Below, piece after piece: positions 1 to 9,300 of a DNA stretch of 64,000 bases. The stretch is from assembly GCA_037043015.1 (NCBI GenBank), contig CM073327.1, positions 7,608,727-7,672,726 of the forward strand, given 5' to 3'. The notes beneath the pieces were generated by a model, which ran no database searches, was not told where the DNA came from, and was given only the letters and a program-made list of their open reading frames with translations. The position numbers and the translations under genes were made by a program. Source of the DNA: Bryum argenteum (lineage: Eukaryota; Streptophyta; Bryopsida; Bryales; Bryaceae). Numbering within the stretch: position 1 is the stretch's first letter; the number at the start of each line of letters is the position of its first letter.

Positions 1-105
1 CTACTCTATTTACTTGCTCATGTGCTTGTTCCTAACACAATATGGCTGATAGCACATCATTTTCTAAGCCTGCGGAATTAATGTGAGGTTTTGGAATTGT
101 TGCAG

Positions 106-391
106 GGCCATGTCTGTTGTGTGGACGAATCCTTTGGTTGCAACACTCGGCATGTCCTTGACCATCCCATTAGCGATGTTGGCAGACATGGTTGTGCATG
201 GACGCCACTATTCTTTCATATACATACTTGGTTCTGCTCAGGTACCACTCACAACCATTCTTTTGTGATGGTGTCTATGAAGGTAGATTGTTAGGGGAAT
301 CTTACCTTTTGGTTTTGTCCTCGTGCAGGTATTTGCAGGTTTCGTGATAGCCAACCTTACAGAACGATTCTCAAAGAAGCTGGGAGTGTAA
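106..391 (+). CDS. 3' end of an SLC35F-like (EamA/DMT) membrane transporter, last two exons
   Basis: Two exons are visible: 106-241 (acceptor AG at 104-105, donor GT at 242-243) and 329-391 (acceptor AG at 327-328, stop TAA 389-391). The intron is 87 bp and phase 0. The encoded tail has a proline-bearing hydrophobic segment (SLTIPLAMLADMVVHG), then ILGSAQ followed by VFAGFVIANL, and ends in a short basic tail. This arrangement is that of the last membrane helices of plant SLC35F5/THI74-like proteins of the drug/metabolite transporter superfamily, which sit in organelle or Golgi membranes. The substrate cannot be told. The first part of the gene lies left of the window. The family call rests on recognition of the C-terminal pattern, not on an alignment. 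Confidence 0.75.
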
Positions 392-1413
392 AGTAGTAGG
401 ATCCCTTCCCAATACGATTGATTCTTTATGAAGTGCAATAAGTTATATCCTCCGTCGGACAACAATGTCCGGCAGGTATTTAAGCAGCTGCCCTTGCATT
501 TCCTGCTGCATTTCTCTCCACCATTGAAGCTATCCTCCCCTTCCTTCATTTCTCTCTACCAGGTAGCGAGGGATATCTGCAGTGTAGTAGTAGAAGTTTT
601 CCAGCAGACTCTCTATGGTGTAGAGGAGGTACAGTTGACTACCATCACCGGAAGGAAGATGGTTCTTCAATCTGGTTTGTACCAGTACAGATGTATCAGG
701 AATTAAACTTATCCGAGTAGTGCACTGTTCAGGCTCTTCTTCAAACACCCAAATGGCGGGAGAGTGGCGCTTGTGAGATTCTCATTTCAGTTTGATTGCC
801 ACATTCAACAGTCAATTTATAGGTCATTTGACTGGTAAATGAGATGCAGCTACATTTTCAACCCCTACATGTCTGTAGGTTTTCTTTGTCTACAATTTAT
901 TGCTCTTGAAGAGGCATCGGTCATTAGTGTACAACCGGACCTCCTTCGTGGCACATTCCATAATTTTACGTTTGGGGTTTGGGGTATATGTACCCCTTGC
1001 GCGGAGTTCACCCTAGTGGGCCATTCTTGGTACTGCGCTCATCATTGAGTGGGTTATCTTAAGCATGCTTTACAGTAGAAATGGAAGCCTCCAATAAATC
1101 CTCCCTTGGGTCATGGCCCATCCTCGAGTAGCCTTAACCTCTAATCTCGAGTAGCCATAACCTCTAATCTCGAGTAGCCATAACCTGTAATTGCACCGTA
1201 GCATACTCCTGAGGAGCCTCGAATGGCCATTTCACAGTCTCAATTCAACACCTGATTTTATGCTTTTCATTGATCTCTTCATTAATCATATATTTGTAAT
1301 TGACTTTTTTACTATACATGGTAAAGATTTTGGGTTATACCAATAGTATTATGGTTATCATCAAAGTTGCTCAAAGCTGGACATGAGGAAGACACCAACT
1401 CTGGAGCCTCAGG
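392..1413. other. 3' UTR and intergenic stretch, no gene seen
   Basis: The stretch follows the transporter stop codon. It probably contains the 3' UTR, but no clear poly(A) signal could be chosen. Short ORFs here have no recognisable domain. The only structure seen is the small tandem repeat at 1123-1191. Confidence 0.5.
1123..1191. repeat. 23-bp tandem repeat, three units
   Basis: The unit reads ctcgagtagccataacctct plus three bases and occurs three times in a row. One base differs in the first unit and one in the third. It is intergenic, downstream of the transporter gene. Confidence 0.8.
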
Positions 1414-1712
1414 TGAAACTATTCACTTGAGAAATGTGTATGATGAAGTACAACGTTCATTTCTATGATATCATACCTATACCTATAGTAGGAGTACACG
1501 TAGATGTGCACTATGGTACCAAATGGGAGCTAGGCCTGTAATAAAAAATATCCAAATATCAATCACAAGGATGTATATATGTCTTGAACTTGCACATACA
1601 TGATGTTGATTTGTAGAAGGTAGTGCTTCCATGTAGTCCAAATGTCGCTCCCCTTTGCTATGCACGTAAACTAATTCCTCCACATCCTACGTGTGAACAA
1701 TCCGTTTTGAAA
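1414..1712. repeat. Direct repeat copy 1 (duplicate of the RING gene 3' flank)
   Basis: This stretch closely matches 4527-4796, which starts about 145 bp after the stop codon of the RING gene. Shared landmarks are gaaactattcacttgagaa at the left, gtaggagtacacgtagatgt in the middle, and ctatgcacgtaaactaattc followed by the cctccacatcctac run at the right. The match ends near the ccgtttt/ccgttct position. It appears to be a segmental duplicate of the 3' flank without the coding region. Confidence 0.8.
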
Positions 1713-2715
1713 TATGTGCTCTTTGTCAAAACATTTTCGAGAAAACAACAATGTCATTGAACTTCCGGTTAGACAAATTGCCCTTTGACTAGTTTTTGAA
1801 GGTCGAAAACCATCAAAATGTGTAATATTGTGGAATTTTTGGTGATAATGTAGTGACCTGTTGATATTATGAAGGACATGTGTCATATTTATAAAAGATA
1901 ATAACTTTACAAGCATAATTTGTATCTTTAAAGTGTAGTTCAAAAGTTTCCTCTAAAATGGCACGACATTTTGATCAACATGTTTCTTGTAAATGTTCCT
2001 CTAAAACGTGAAATGCTCAATCAAATTTCTTGTAAATGAAAAAGCTAGTCTTGTAATATTGTGTAAGACAACTATCATGTCTGTATCTCTTCGTATGCTG
2101 AAAAAAATCATCTAGAGTAATATTGGTATATAGATTTAACCCCAAACAATTTGCATGACAAGTTGTGACTTTGAAGGGAATTTATCACTTCTTTATTTAG
2201 AATCCTTTTGACACTATTTTTGAAATGAATCTAGCTCACATCGATTCTACATGGTGTTTTAATAAGATTTACAAATCATTTTATATGGTATGATTTCAAT
2301 ACAATCGTCAACATACTTCTCCTTCCTCAAGGTTTGTCACTTTAGATTTGAAAACAAGGGCGATAACGTACTTGAGCTAACGAATTCTGAAGAAAGAAAG
2401 CAGAAGAAGACAAAAGCTCTATATTCGCTCTAACCTCTAGATCAAACTAAACCCAATCTCCAAAAACAATGTCAGTACAAGGCTTGAGCACTTGGTTTGA
2501 CAATATGATTAATATTTGAAAAAGGGTTAAAGAAGGTGAAGTGAAGTGTGAAGTGTGATGAGTGATGGCTTGCTTCTCTTTGCTAAGTCTAACTTGAAGG
2601 AAACCTTGCAAGGGATGTAGTAAAGTTCATCTCTCAAATTATTTGGGCTCTTCTCAGCATATATTTCTCCATGGGAGGTAAGCAGACTCTCGTTTACATC
2701 GTTCACAATTGCCGT
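1713..2715. other. AT-rich intergenic stretch, nothing recognised
   Basis: No ORF with a recognisable domain, no RNA gene and no clear repeat was seen here. It ends at the first of the aacctcaatt inverted-repeat elements. Confidence 0.4.
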
Positions 2716-2973
2716 AACCCCAATTCTGTTAAAATGGCATTATTCCGGTAAAATGGCACACTTCAACTTTCTGAACTGTAGTTCAAAAACTATGTGATAT
2801 AACAGAATTTTAAGGTGATATTAGGGAAAATTAGTGACAATGTATACAAAGAAGTGATATTACAAAAAAAAAATGTGATATTACAATATATACCATTTTA
2901 TATAAGCACAAATGTAAGATCTAGTGTGACAAAATGGCACATAGCATAGTGCCATTTTAACGGAATTGAGGTT
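2716..2973. mobile_element. Small non-autonomous TIR element, copy A
   Basis: The left end reads aaccccaattctgttaaaat and the right end is its near-perfect inverse (attttaacggaattgaggtt). The element is 258 bp. It is flanked by cgt at 2713-2715 and cgt at 2974-2976. No coding capacity is seen. It belongs with the copies at 3100-3337 and 48674-49264. The superfamily is not identified. Confidence 0.75.
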
Positions 2974-3099
2974 CGTTTCAAATAAAATCCTCATTAGCAT
3001 TAGCATCCTCACCGCTCGAGGCTAGGTAGCATAGCAAAGCTTGCCATACCAAACACTCCAAAAACTCCTCATCACATGAGAGCTACCGACCGAGGCTGT

Positions 3100-3337
3100 A
3101 ACCTCAATTCCGTTAAAATGGCGTTATTCCGCTTAAATGGCACTTTTTGGGGTGCTTAAAATGAAAAAAATGATGGGTTTTTGTCAATTTTTTGTCGAGT
3201 TTTGACATGATAGGGTAAATATTTCTGAACGGCCGTTCAAAAACAACAATGTTTCTGAACGGCCGTTCAAAAACAACAATGTTTCTGAATGGCCGTTCAA
3301 AAACAACAATAGTGCCATTTTAACGGAATTGAGGTTC
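3100..3337. mobile_element. Small non-autonomous TIR element, copy B
   Basis: Its ends are aacctcaattccgttaaaat and the exact inverse, 238 bp apart. The 4-bp sequence ctgt flanks both sides (3096-3099 and 3338-3341), as expected of a target-site duplication. Inside are three 30-bp tandem units (about 3221-3310), each with the palindrome tgaacggccgttca or a one-base variant. Copy C carries related palindromes near its right end, so this is a family trait. Confidence 0.8.
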
Positions 3338-3632
3338 TGTACAAATAAAAGCGATTCCACAAGGGACATCCGAACATAGGAGCCTTTTCCTCTTGGAAAT
3401 AAGTAAAAATATTACCTCTCTTTTTCCCACTTCATCCAATTGAAGACTAGGTAAAAATTTGACCATTCTCACTTTGAGGAATAGAAAACAAAATAAGAAA
3501 ATGCAATAATTTACCATGTGGCAAAGTCATTTTCCATGTTTCAGGATGGAAGGTCTTATGGATTTCCATTTGCAAGAAGTGGGAAAGCCTCCTATCTCCC
3601 CTGTGTTCTCGGCCGCGGCTACCCTGCTCAGG

Positions 3633-3639
3633 TATATAA
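3633..3639 (+). promoter_or_regulatory. Probable TATA box of the RING gene
   Basis: The sequence tatataa lies 159 bp upstream of the ATG at 3798 in a GC-richer stretch. This spacing leaves room for a 5' UTR of about 130 bases. No transcription data are available. Confidence 0.5.
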
Positions 3640-3797
3640 GGCCAGCCCTTGAGCACCTTGTATCCATTCCCACAGCTTCTTCTGAGTGCTGAGTGCATCA
3701 TTGTGGTTCGAGAGCGCTTTGAGTGAGAGAGTGATAAGCTTTCGGTAAGCGATCTGAGTGCTGCTGAGGTTGTTGTAAGTTCCAGTTTCGAATAGCC

Positions 3798-4382
3798 ATG
3801 AAGGGAAGTTGGTCTGCATCAGCCCCCACGGACGAGAAACAAGAGGCACGTCCAAATGGATTGACCTGCACCATTTGCACGGAGGCCCCGTGTGAGCCAG
3901 TTACAAGTGCATGCGGTCACATCTTCTGCTGGTCATGCATCCACTCGTGGCTGGGTCCGAATGTCAAGCCGTGCCCAGTGTGTAGACATGCCTTGAAAGG
4001 GAACCGCGACATCATTCCCCTCTATGGCCCTCGCTCTCGTATCGGTACAACTTCAACATCAGGGAATGGCGCTACAACTTCAACATCAGGGAATGGCGAT
4101 ACCCCGCCGCTCAATCCGTTGTTGCCTGCAAGTAAGGAGCGGATGGAAGAGATGAGAATGAAGCAGGTCAGACGGCACGCTAGGAAGAAAGTGTTGGAAG
4201 AGCATATAAGGAAATCACTCGCACGAATGCGATGGGGTATTCAAATCGACATGCAGCATCAGATGAGGAGGGAAGAATGGGGTCAAGAACTCCGAAGCTT
4301 GATGGAGCGGCTGGACCGTGGGAATGCCTTGCTGAATCCCACCTTTCCCAATAACATAACATCTAGTAGTGGAAATCATTGA
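3798..4382 (+). CDS. RMA/RNF5-like RING-type E3 ubiquitin ligase
   Basis: This is an uninterrupted 194-residue ORF with an ATG start 160 bp after a TATA box. A C3HC4 RING finger covers about residues 24-62: C24, C27, C39, H41, C44, C47, C59 and C62. It is followed by the IIPLYGPRSR stretch typical of RMA/RNF5 ligases, which act at the ER membrane in protein quality control. RMA proteins usually end in a membrane anchor. Here the C-terminal part (about 113-176) is a charged Arg/Glu/Met-rich helix and no hydrophobic anchor is visible, so the protein may be soluble or anchored through a partner. A 27-bp tandem duplication encodes two copies of TTSTSGNG (about residues 80-97). The 3' flank is duplicated upstream at 1414-1712. 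Confidence 0.85.
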   Translation: MKGSWSASAPTDEKQEARPNGLTCTICTEAPCEPVTSACGHIFCWSCIHSWLGPNVKPCPVCRHALKGNRDIIPLYGPRSRIGTTSTSGNGATTSTSGNGDTPPLNPLLPASKERMEEMRMKQVRRHARKKVLEEHIRKSLARMRWGIQIDMQHQMRREEWGQELRSLMERLDRGNALLNPTFPNNITSSSGNH

Positions 4383-4526
4383 CCTAAGAATGTAGTTAAT
4401 ATGATAGAAAACCAAAATTTGATCTCTTTTGCAAATATACTTCAAGAGAGACGCATTGAGAGATGCATGGAAGTAGCAACTTTAAGAATCAACTTTTAAG
4501 CAAAACTTGAAGAAACATTGATGTTG

Positions 4527-4796
4527 AAACTATTCACTTGAGAAATGTGTACGATGAAAGTACAAGGTTCTTCAAATTGGTATCATACCATACCTATAGT
4601 AGGAGTACACGTAGATGTGCACTATGGTACCAAATGGGAGCTAGTTCTATAAAGTATCCAAATATCAATCACGAAGAAATATATATGTCTTGAACTTCCC
4701 CCCTTTGCTCCCCCCTTTGCTATGCACGTAAACTAATTCCTCCACATCCTACTACTTCCTCCACATCCCACGTGAGAACAGTCCGTTCTGAACCGC
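4527..4796. repeat. Direct repeat copy 2 (3' flank of the RING gene)
   Basis: This is the partner of 1414-1712 in the same orientation. Compared with copy 1 it carries a small extra duplication near 4738-4770 (the ttcctccacatcc motif occurs twice). Its right end runs straight into the fragment of the F-box gene family at 4800. Confidence 0.8.
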
Positions 4797-4799
4797 GCC

Positions 4800-5290
4800 G
4801 CGCCAACCGTGCCAACCGCCATTCTCAACTGGGACTTCAGAGGTAAACAGTGTTTTCGGAGCTTGGTCGCCGCCACTGGCAGAGTCGATGTCGACACGAG
4901 AGTATGGAAGGACCAAAGTACCCATCCAAATGTGATGACACCCACCCTACAAATCACGGCTAGGCATGGTCCTAGCTCCCCAGGTACAAAACGTCAGCTA
5001 CTCCGAGATGCATACTAACAACACAGAACAATAAGAAGTTCCACAAGTCAGGTGTCAATAAAAGTTTGAAAACAATTGAATTTGAAGTCAAGGTCTCTTC
5101 GGCCAAGACTCTTACCTTCAGCAGTGCAGGTTCAGATTCACAGCCTTAGTAGCATAAGTCAGTCGTGAGTTGGTACTATGATTGTAAGCATGTCGATTGT
5201 GCGCAAAGGAGGAGAGGTCAGGGCTGCAACCAAGTTATAGGAAGGCTAGTTGCTCGATTGTGGAAGATGCCAAGCTTGAGCTCTCACATC
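4800..5290 (-). pseudogene. 5' fragment of the F-box/YSSSP gene family (start region and upstream flank)
   Basis: This segment matches the first codons and upstream flank of the F-box gene at 13193-15883 (compare 15760-16240) and the same region of the broken copy at 27600-28080. Shared landmarks are the cgccattctcaactgggact stretch, the gtacccatc start region (near 4917-4925) and the conserved upstream block around agttccacaagtcaggtgtc. The coding part breaks off near 4800, so repeats and F-box are absent. A large deletion or partial duplication would explain it. No open reading frame of useful length remains. Confidence 0.7.
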
Positions 5291-5440
5291 AAATGGTATA
5301 CAGTACCTAGGAATTAGCCTCATGTACAGTACATCTATTATTCAAAGGCAAGTAATTTGTTTTGTTTTGTTTTGCGAGTGAGACTAGGATCTTGGCAACC
5401 CCCGGTTGGATTGGGGCGCATGAGATGTTGTTGGAAGCGT

Positions 5441-5700
5441 ATTTTTTCTGTAAAACTATAAAATTGGATAGCAAAACAAGTGGACGGATTCCGAGATATT
5501 GAATCTTCAAGTAATTATGGCCCCCAAATCACCAAAAATTACAAAAATGACCTAATTTTATTTTTAGCAAAAAAGCAAGCAAACCCAACCACGTAAGCGT
5601 TGGTTGGAGTTACATAATCTATTAATAAAGGCAAGTAGAGTATTTTGTTTTTATTTGTATTTTTTAGCGAGTAACTTTATGATCTTAGGAATTGAAATTT
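5441..5700. repeat. Diverged copy of a dispersed ~250-bp repeat family
   Basis: The region carries the family hallmarks in inverse orientation to 38380-39560: a block around ccgagatattgaatcttcaa, then gccccc-aaatcacc and a run meaning 'not beyond cctaatttta'. Other copies are at 25190-25460 and in the array at 38380-39560. No coding capacity or clear termini were found. It is probably an old transposon. Confidence 0.5.
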
Positions 5701-6359
5701 GGCTCATCTCTTTTAGTGTCAAAATAGTGTGCACACAAACAAATTACTCTACAAAGTAATCTATGTCAAATTTCATCCATCTTGACCAAACGCCAACAAC
5801 ATCACGGAATCTTCTTGATGGTGTTCCAACTGCACTATAGGAGAATTTAAAGCTTTCATTTAGATTTAGTCTTGTATGCAAAAGATGGTGTCAACGTAGG
5901 AGTGAGTAGTATGTACTGCATTCCAAATACATTATGTGAAACATTGCATATAATGAATCCTGCAATTTGTTTGATAATACTTAGATTATTGGATATCAAG
6001 TATGTTCATCAATTTGTTTGTGAGCCTCCAAACATCGTTGTGTTTTGAGAGAGTCTCATTAAATGGGTTTTTGTGAATGAAAGCCTTGGTAGAGTGTGAG
6101 CATGTAAAAATACATAGATGTATTACGTAGGAAAAAGATGTGTAGCGTGCAAAGTTAGTAGGATCAAACAAGCTAAGAGAGAATCAATCAAATGGGGGAT
6201 GAGTGCAAAGAGGGCCATTATTTGTTGCAAATGTAAGAAAAGTATTCGGTTACTTGGATCATGACAAGTTATGGTAAAGTGACCTATATATGGACATACA
6301 AGGCAACCACATATTATCGTTGTAGTTATGAAACTTATAAATGATTACCTTTTAACTGC
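5701..6359. repeat. Left flank of the piggyBac-like element, paralogous to ~44650-44916
   Basis: No gene is recognised. The part from about 6180 to 6359 matches about 44730-44916 with many substitutions but good colinearity (for example gttatggtaaagt, aaggcaa and gttatgaaact/gttatgagact). This gives an uninterrupted relative of the insertion site of the 6364-12689 element. Confidence 0.65.
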
Positions 6360-7481
6360 TTAACCCCTAAACGTTTCGATCCATTAGGGTGGCTGGAGAA
6401 AGGTCGAAAAAGGCAAAAAGTGTCAAACTAGTTATTAGAGAGTAGAAGCAGTAAGGGGAAAATCCAACCGTAGGATCTTCATCTCTATTGTCTAGATATT
6501 GCATGGGCAAAATTTTGTGCCACTTGGAGTTAGGGAGATGCTCCATCCACATGATTGAAGCCCAAAAATGAGGGCCTGAAATGGGTGGGCAGGCACCAAT
6601 TTTGGACTTTGATCCAAAAAGTCATATTGAGGATTGCCCGTAAGCCAATTTTGGTAAACTACAAAGGTAAGGGGCATGAAAGAAAGAAGCTATTTAAAAA
6701 AAAAAAAAAAAACAAACAATGGACCTTCCATTCACCCACAATCTGGCTTGCAATGCAAGTAGCTTCAAAACATTGTTTTAGGACGAGGCTATTTGAAGCT
6801 TGCCCAGTCATGCTCTTGTCCTTCGTGAACAAGGGGCGGGCAGAATTTAGAAAGAAAACAAGCAAAAGAAGGCATGGTGAAGCCGTTGGGTGGCTGACAC
6901 AAATGCTAAAAGCAAAAAAAATATTCGCAACGAGCCAAAAATTCAGGCATGTCCCCTCGGCAAAGAATAAATTGCGCCTTGCCCCAATAACGACCTTTGT
7001 CGGATGTGCCTCGCCTCCCATCTACGGGTGATGAGGCAAGGAGGTAAGGGGAGCCCGATGCACCCCTCCCGGCCGTCGATCGGCTCAAAAGCCCCGTTGT
7101 GCATTGCCTCGATCTCTTGACCGGTCCGTAACTCCCTGCCGCAGATGATCGAGCTGTTAGAGGCCGGTCCGCTATCACCGAGTTGACTCCCCCTTGCGCC
7201 CCCATGCCTATGCCCATGCTTTGTGGAGCATAGTCGTAGCAAAAAAATTGCTCCCGGGAAGTTGAGTCCCCGGAAGTTGAGTCCCCACCAAAAAAAAAAC
7301 AACCAAATCCCCGCAGCACAAATTTTTAGGACCGTAATCCTTGAACTTATGAGTGGGTTCATACAACACTAAAATTCATGGCCAAATGGATTATAAAAAT
7401 AAGGTGGTTCAAAAAAATCAACCAAAGAAAAAAAAAAAGGGAAAAAAATAAAAAAGCAAATGTGCTAAGAAACTTACATGT

Positions 7482-8803
7482 TCATCTTCGTCGTGCAAAA
7501 TGTGACTTGTTGAAGCAGTCACCCATGTGGTACCAAACACCACCACAATCTCTACAAACAAGATTGGTAGTCGTTTTTTTGTCTTTGCAATACGCACATT
7601 GATGTCTACCACGTGGAACCTTCTCGAGCCCATGAACACCCGGGGTGTATGTGGTTAGAGAGACCACACCCTTCCGGTTCTCTCTCCACTTCTCCATAAG
7701 TGAGAATGCCAAGGAAGTCACAAACTCCAAGTGATTCTTAGGGGTCTTCCCTAAGTCCAAATTCTCCCGCTTGTGGATTATCCACGAGTTTGTAATTGAC
7801 AAGTCTATCAAAAACATAAAGATACGGTGCCACCACTTATGCGTTTTGGATAACGCCGTATATACGCCCCGAAGTTGGTCACTCACATCTACGCCCCGCA
7901 TCATACGGGTGTACTCCAAGTGTATAGGAGAGGTGGGTATGTGCTCCGTACGACCACGGGTGTATCGGGGCACCGTAAGAGGCACCTCGGGATTCGGCGA
8001 CAACGGCTCCGCATGCGTAGACAACAACAAAACCGGTTTTTTGTCAACCACACAAGAGCGCATAACGTACCGGTGCAATGCATGCGCCAATCGGAGCTCC
8101 CTTGGGTTTGCTTCGCCCACCGCCGCTTGTTCACCAAGTCGCTTGGCAAGCCGATCCGGTTGGCGCGTACGGTGCCAGTAGCATAAGTCCCCAAGTCGTG
8201 TAAATCTACAAAGAGTTTGGGAGAGGTGAAGAAGTTGTCGGTGACGACCACATGTCCCCGCCCATGCAATCCCTCCATCAAGCCCATCACCACCTCGTAT
8301 CCGGTTTTCGCCTCTCCCGGTTTCGCCGTGCGTAGAGATTTCTTCAAGTCCGCCCCCGTGTAGACTTGAAAGTTGTAAAGGTATTTAGACTTCGAATCGG
8401 CCATTGCCCAAATCTTGAACCCGAATTTGACCGGCTTGTTTGGCATGTATTGCTTCATGCCGTGGCCATACATTCCTTTGTACCTAACCATGAGTTCGTC
8501 AACCGTGACAAATTGGCCAAGATTCCAATTTGCAACGCATTGAAGTTTCACCTCTTCAATTAGCCACCTCAATTTTACTAATTTGTCAAAGTTAGGGTCA
8601 TTTCTATCGGTTAGGGCACTAGAATCATCATAAATGTGCAAACACTTTGTTATTGCCTCATATCGCTTCATGCTCATAGTGTTAGCAATGGTTTGGCAAT
8701 AATAAAACTTAGAATTAGTCTTCCAATAGCACCTACGGTTAGGTTCTATTTTCAAACCCATAAGTATAGAAATTCCCAACCATGCCTCTAATTCGGGGAC
8801 CGT
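7482..8803 (-). pseudogene. piggyBac transposase, catalytic core and C-terminal zinc ribbon (broken)
   Basis: The first frame (from 8803 down to about 8085) gives a DDE_Tnp_1_7 core with the acidic motifs TVDELMVRYKG and VVVTDNFFTS. After a frame change near 8075-8095 the protein continues in a second frame with the third acidic motif (MMRGVDVSDQLRG) and a helix with KWWHRIFMFLID. It ends with a cysteine-rich ribbon (CAYC, then CRDC, then C), as in many piggyBac transposases, which bind and cut TTAA-flanked DNA. The core is continuous with the coding segment at 9301-9562 once the solo LTR is ignored. At least one frameshift and the LTR insertion make it non-functional. Confidence 0.88.
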
Positions 8804-8808
8804 CAAAC

Positions 8809-9295
8809 TGTCACGGACATACACAAGAAGTTTCTAGAAGGTTCTTCTAAAATATTCTCTGAAGATTCCCTAAAAGACTCCTCGAAGATTCCTTGAAGAT
8901 TCCCTGTGTCACGGCCACGTACTAGGTAGACAACTTAGGAAGGTTCTAGAAGGTTCTAGAAGCTTCCGGAAACTTCTGGAAGTTCCTGGAAGTCTCTGGA
9001 AGTTTTTGGAAGGTCCTTGAAGTTTCCGGAAGGCCCTGGAAGCTTCTGGAAGGTCTTGGAAGTTCTTGGAAGGTCCTAGAAGGTCCTAGGTTGAGGAAGG
9101 TTCTGGAGAACCTTCTTCTTAGCTATTATATATAGGAGTCGAGGCTGAGGGCAACCTCAGTCTCGACAACGCATCTCTTGGAGCTCTAGCTCATCTCTCT
9201 TGTTGTTGTTCGTGTACTCTTCTTGTTAATTCAAGCTCCTGTCAGTACTTGTTAGTTTCCACATATTCTTATCATCTGTTTCTGTGTCCCTGACA
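8809..9295 (+). mobile_element. Solo LTR with heat-shock-element array, inserted in the piggyBac transposase
   Basis: The 487-bp segment begins TGTCA and ends TGACA and is flanked on both sides by caaac (8804-8808 and 9296-9300), a 5-bp target-site duplication. No internal retrotransposon sequence is present, so it is a solo LTR left by LTR-LTR recombination. It holds a dense run of GAA/TTC pentamers (about 8938-9093) and a TATA-like tattatatata motif at about 9124-9134, in the arrangement of an LTR promoter reading on the + strand. The superfamily (Copia or Gypsy) cannot be told from the LTR alone. Confidence 0.88.
8938..8982 (+). promoter_or_regulatory. Perfect nine-unit heat shock element
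   Basis: Nine consecutive 5-bp units alternate as nGAAn and nTTCn without a mismatch: GGAAG, GTTCT, AGAAG, GTTCT, AGAAG, CTTCC, GGAAA, CTTCT, GGAAG. Heat shock factor trimers need three such units, so this is a very strong consensus HSE. Imperfect GAA/TTC pentamers continue to about 9093, some 30 bp before the TATA-like motif. Confidence 0.85.
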
Positions 9296-9300
9296 CAAAC

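Noticed and set aside
83..294. Stand-alone ORFs of 61 and 67 codons at the left edge
   Set aside because: They read through splice sites of the transporter exon 106-241. The exon model explains the coding signal better.
6555..7362. Overlapping ORFs of 120-158 codons in the left part of the piggyBac-like element
   Set aside because: They overlap on both strands, are low in complexity (poly-A and Lys or Phe runs) and show no domain. They are treated as non-coding element sequence.
8905..9297. LTR starting at tgtgtcacgg (8905) and ending at tgacaca (9297)
   Set aside because: No matching flanks exist for these ends. The ends at 8809 and 9295 give exact caaac flanks and restore the transposase reading frame around the insertion site.
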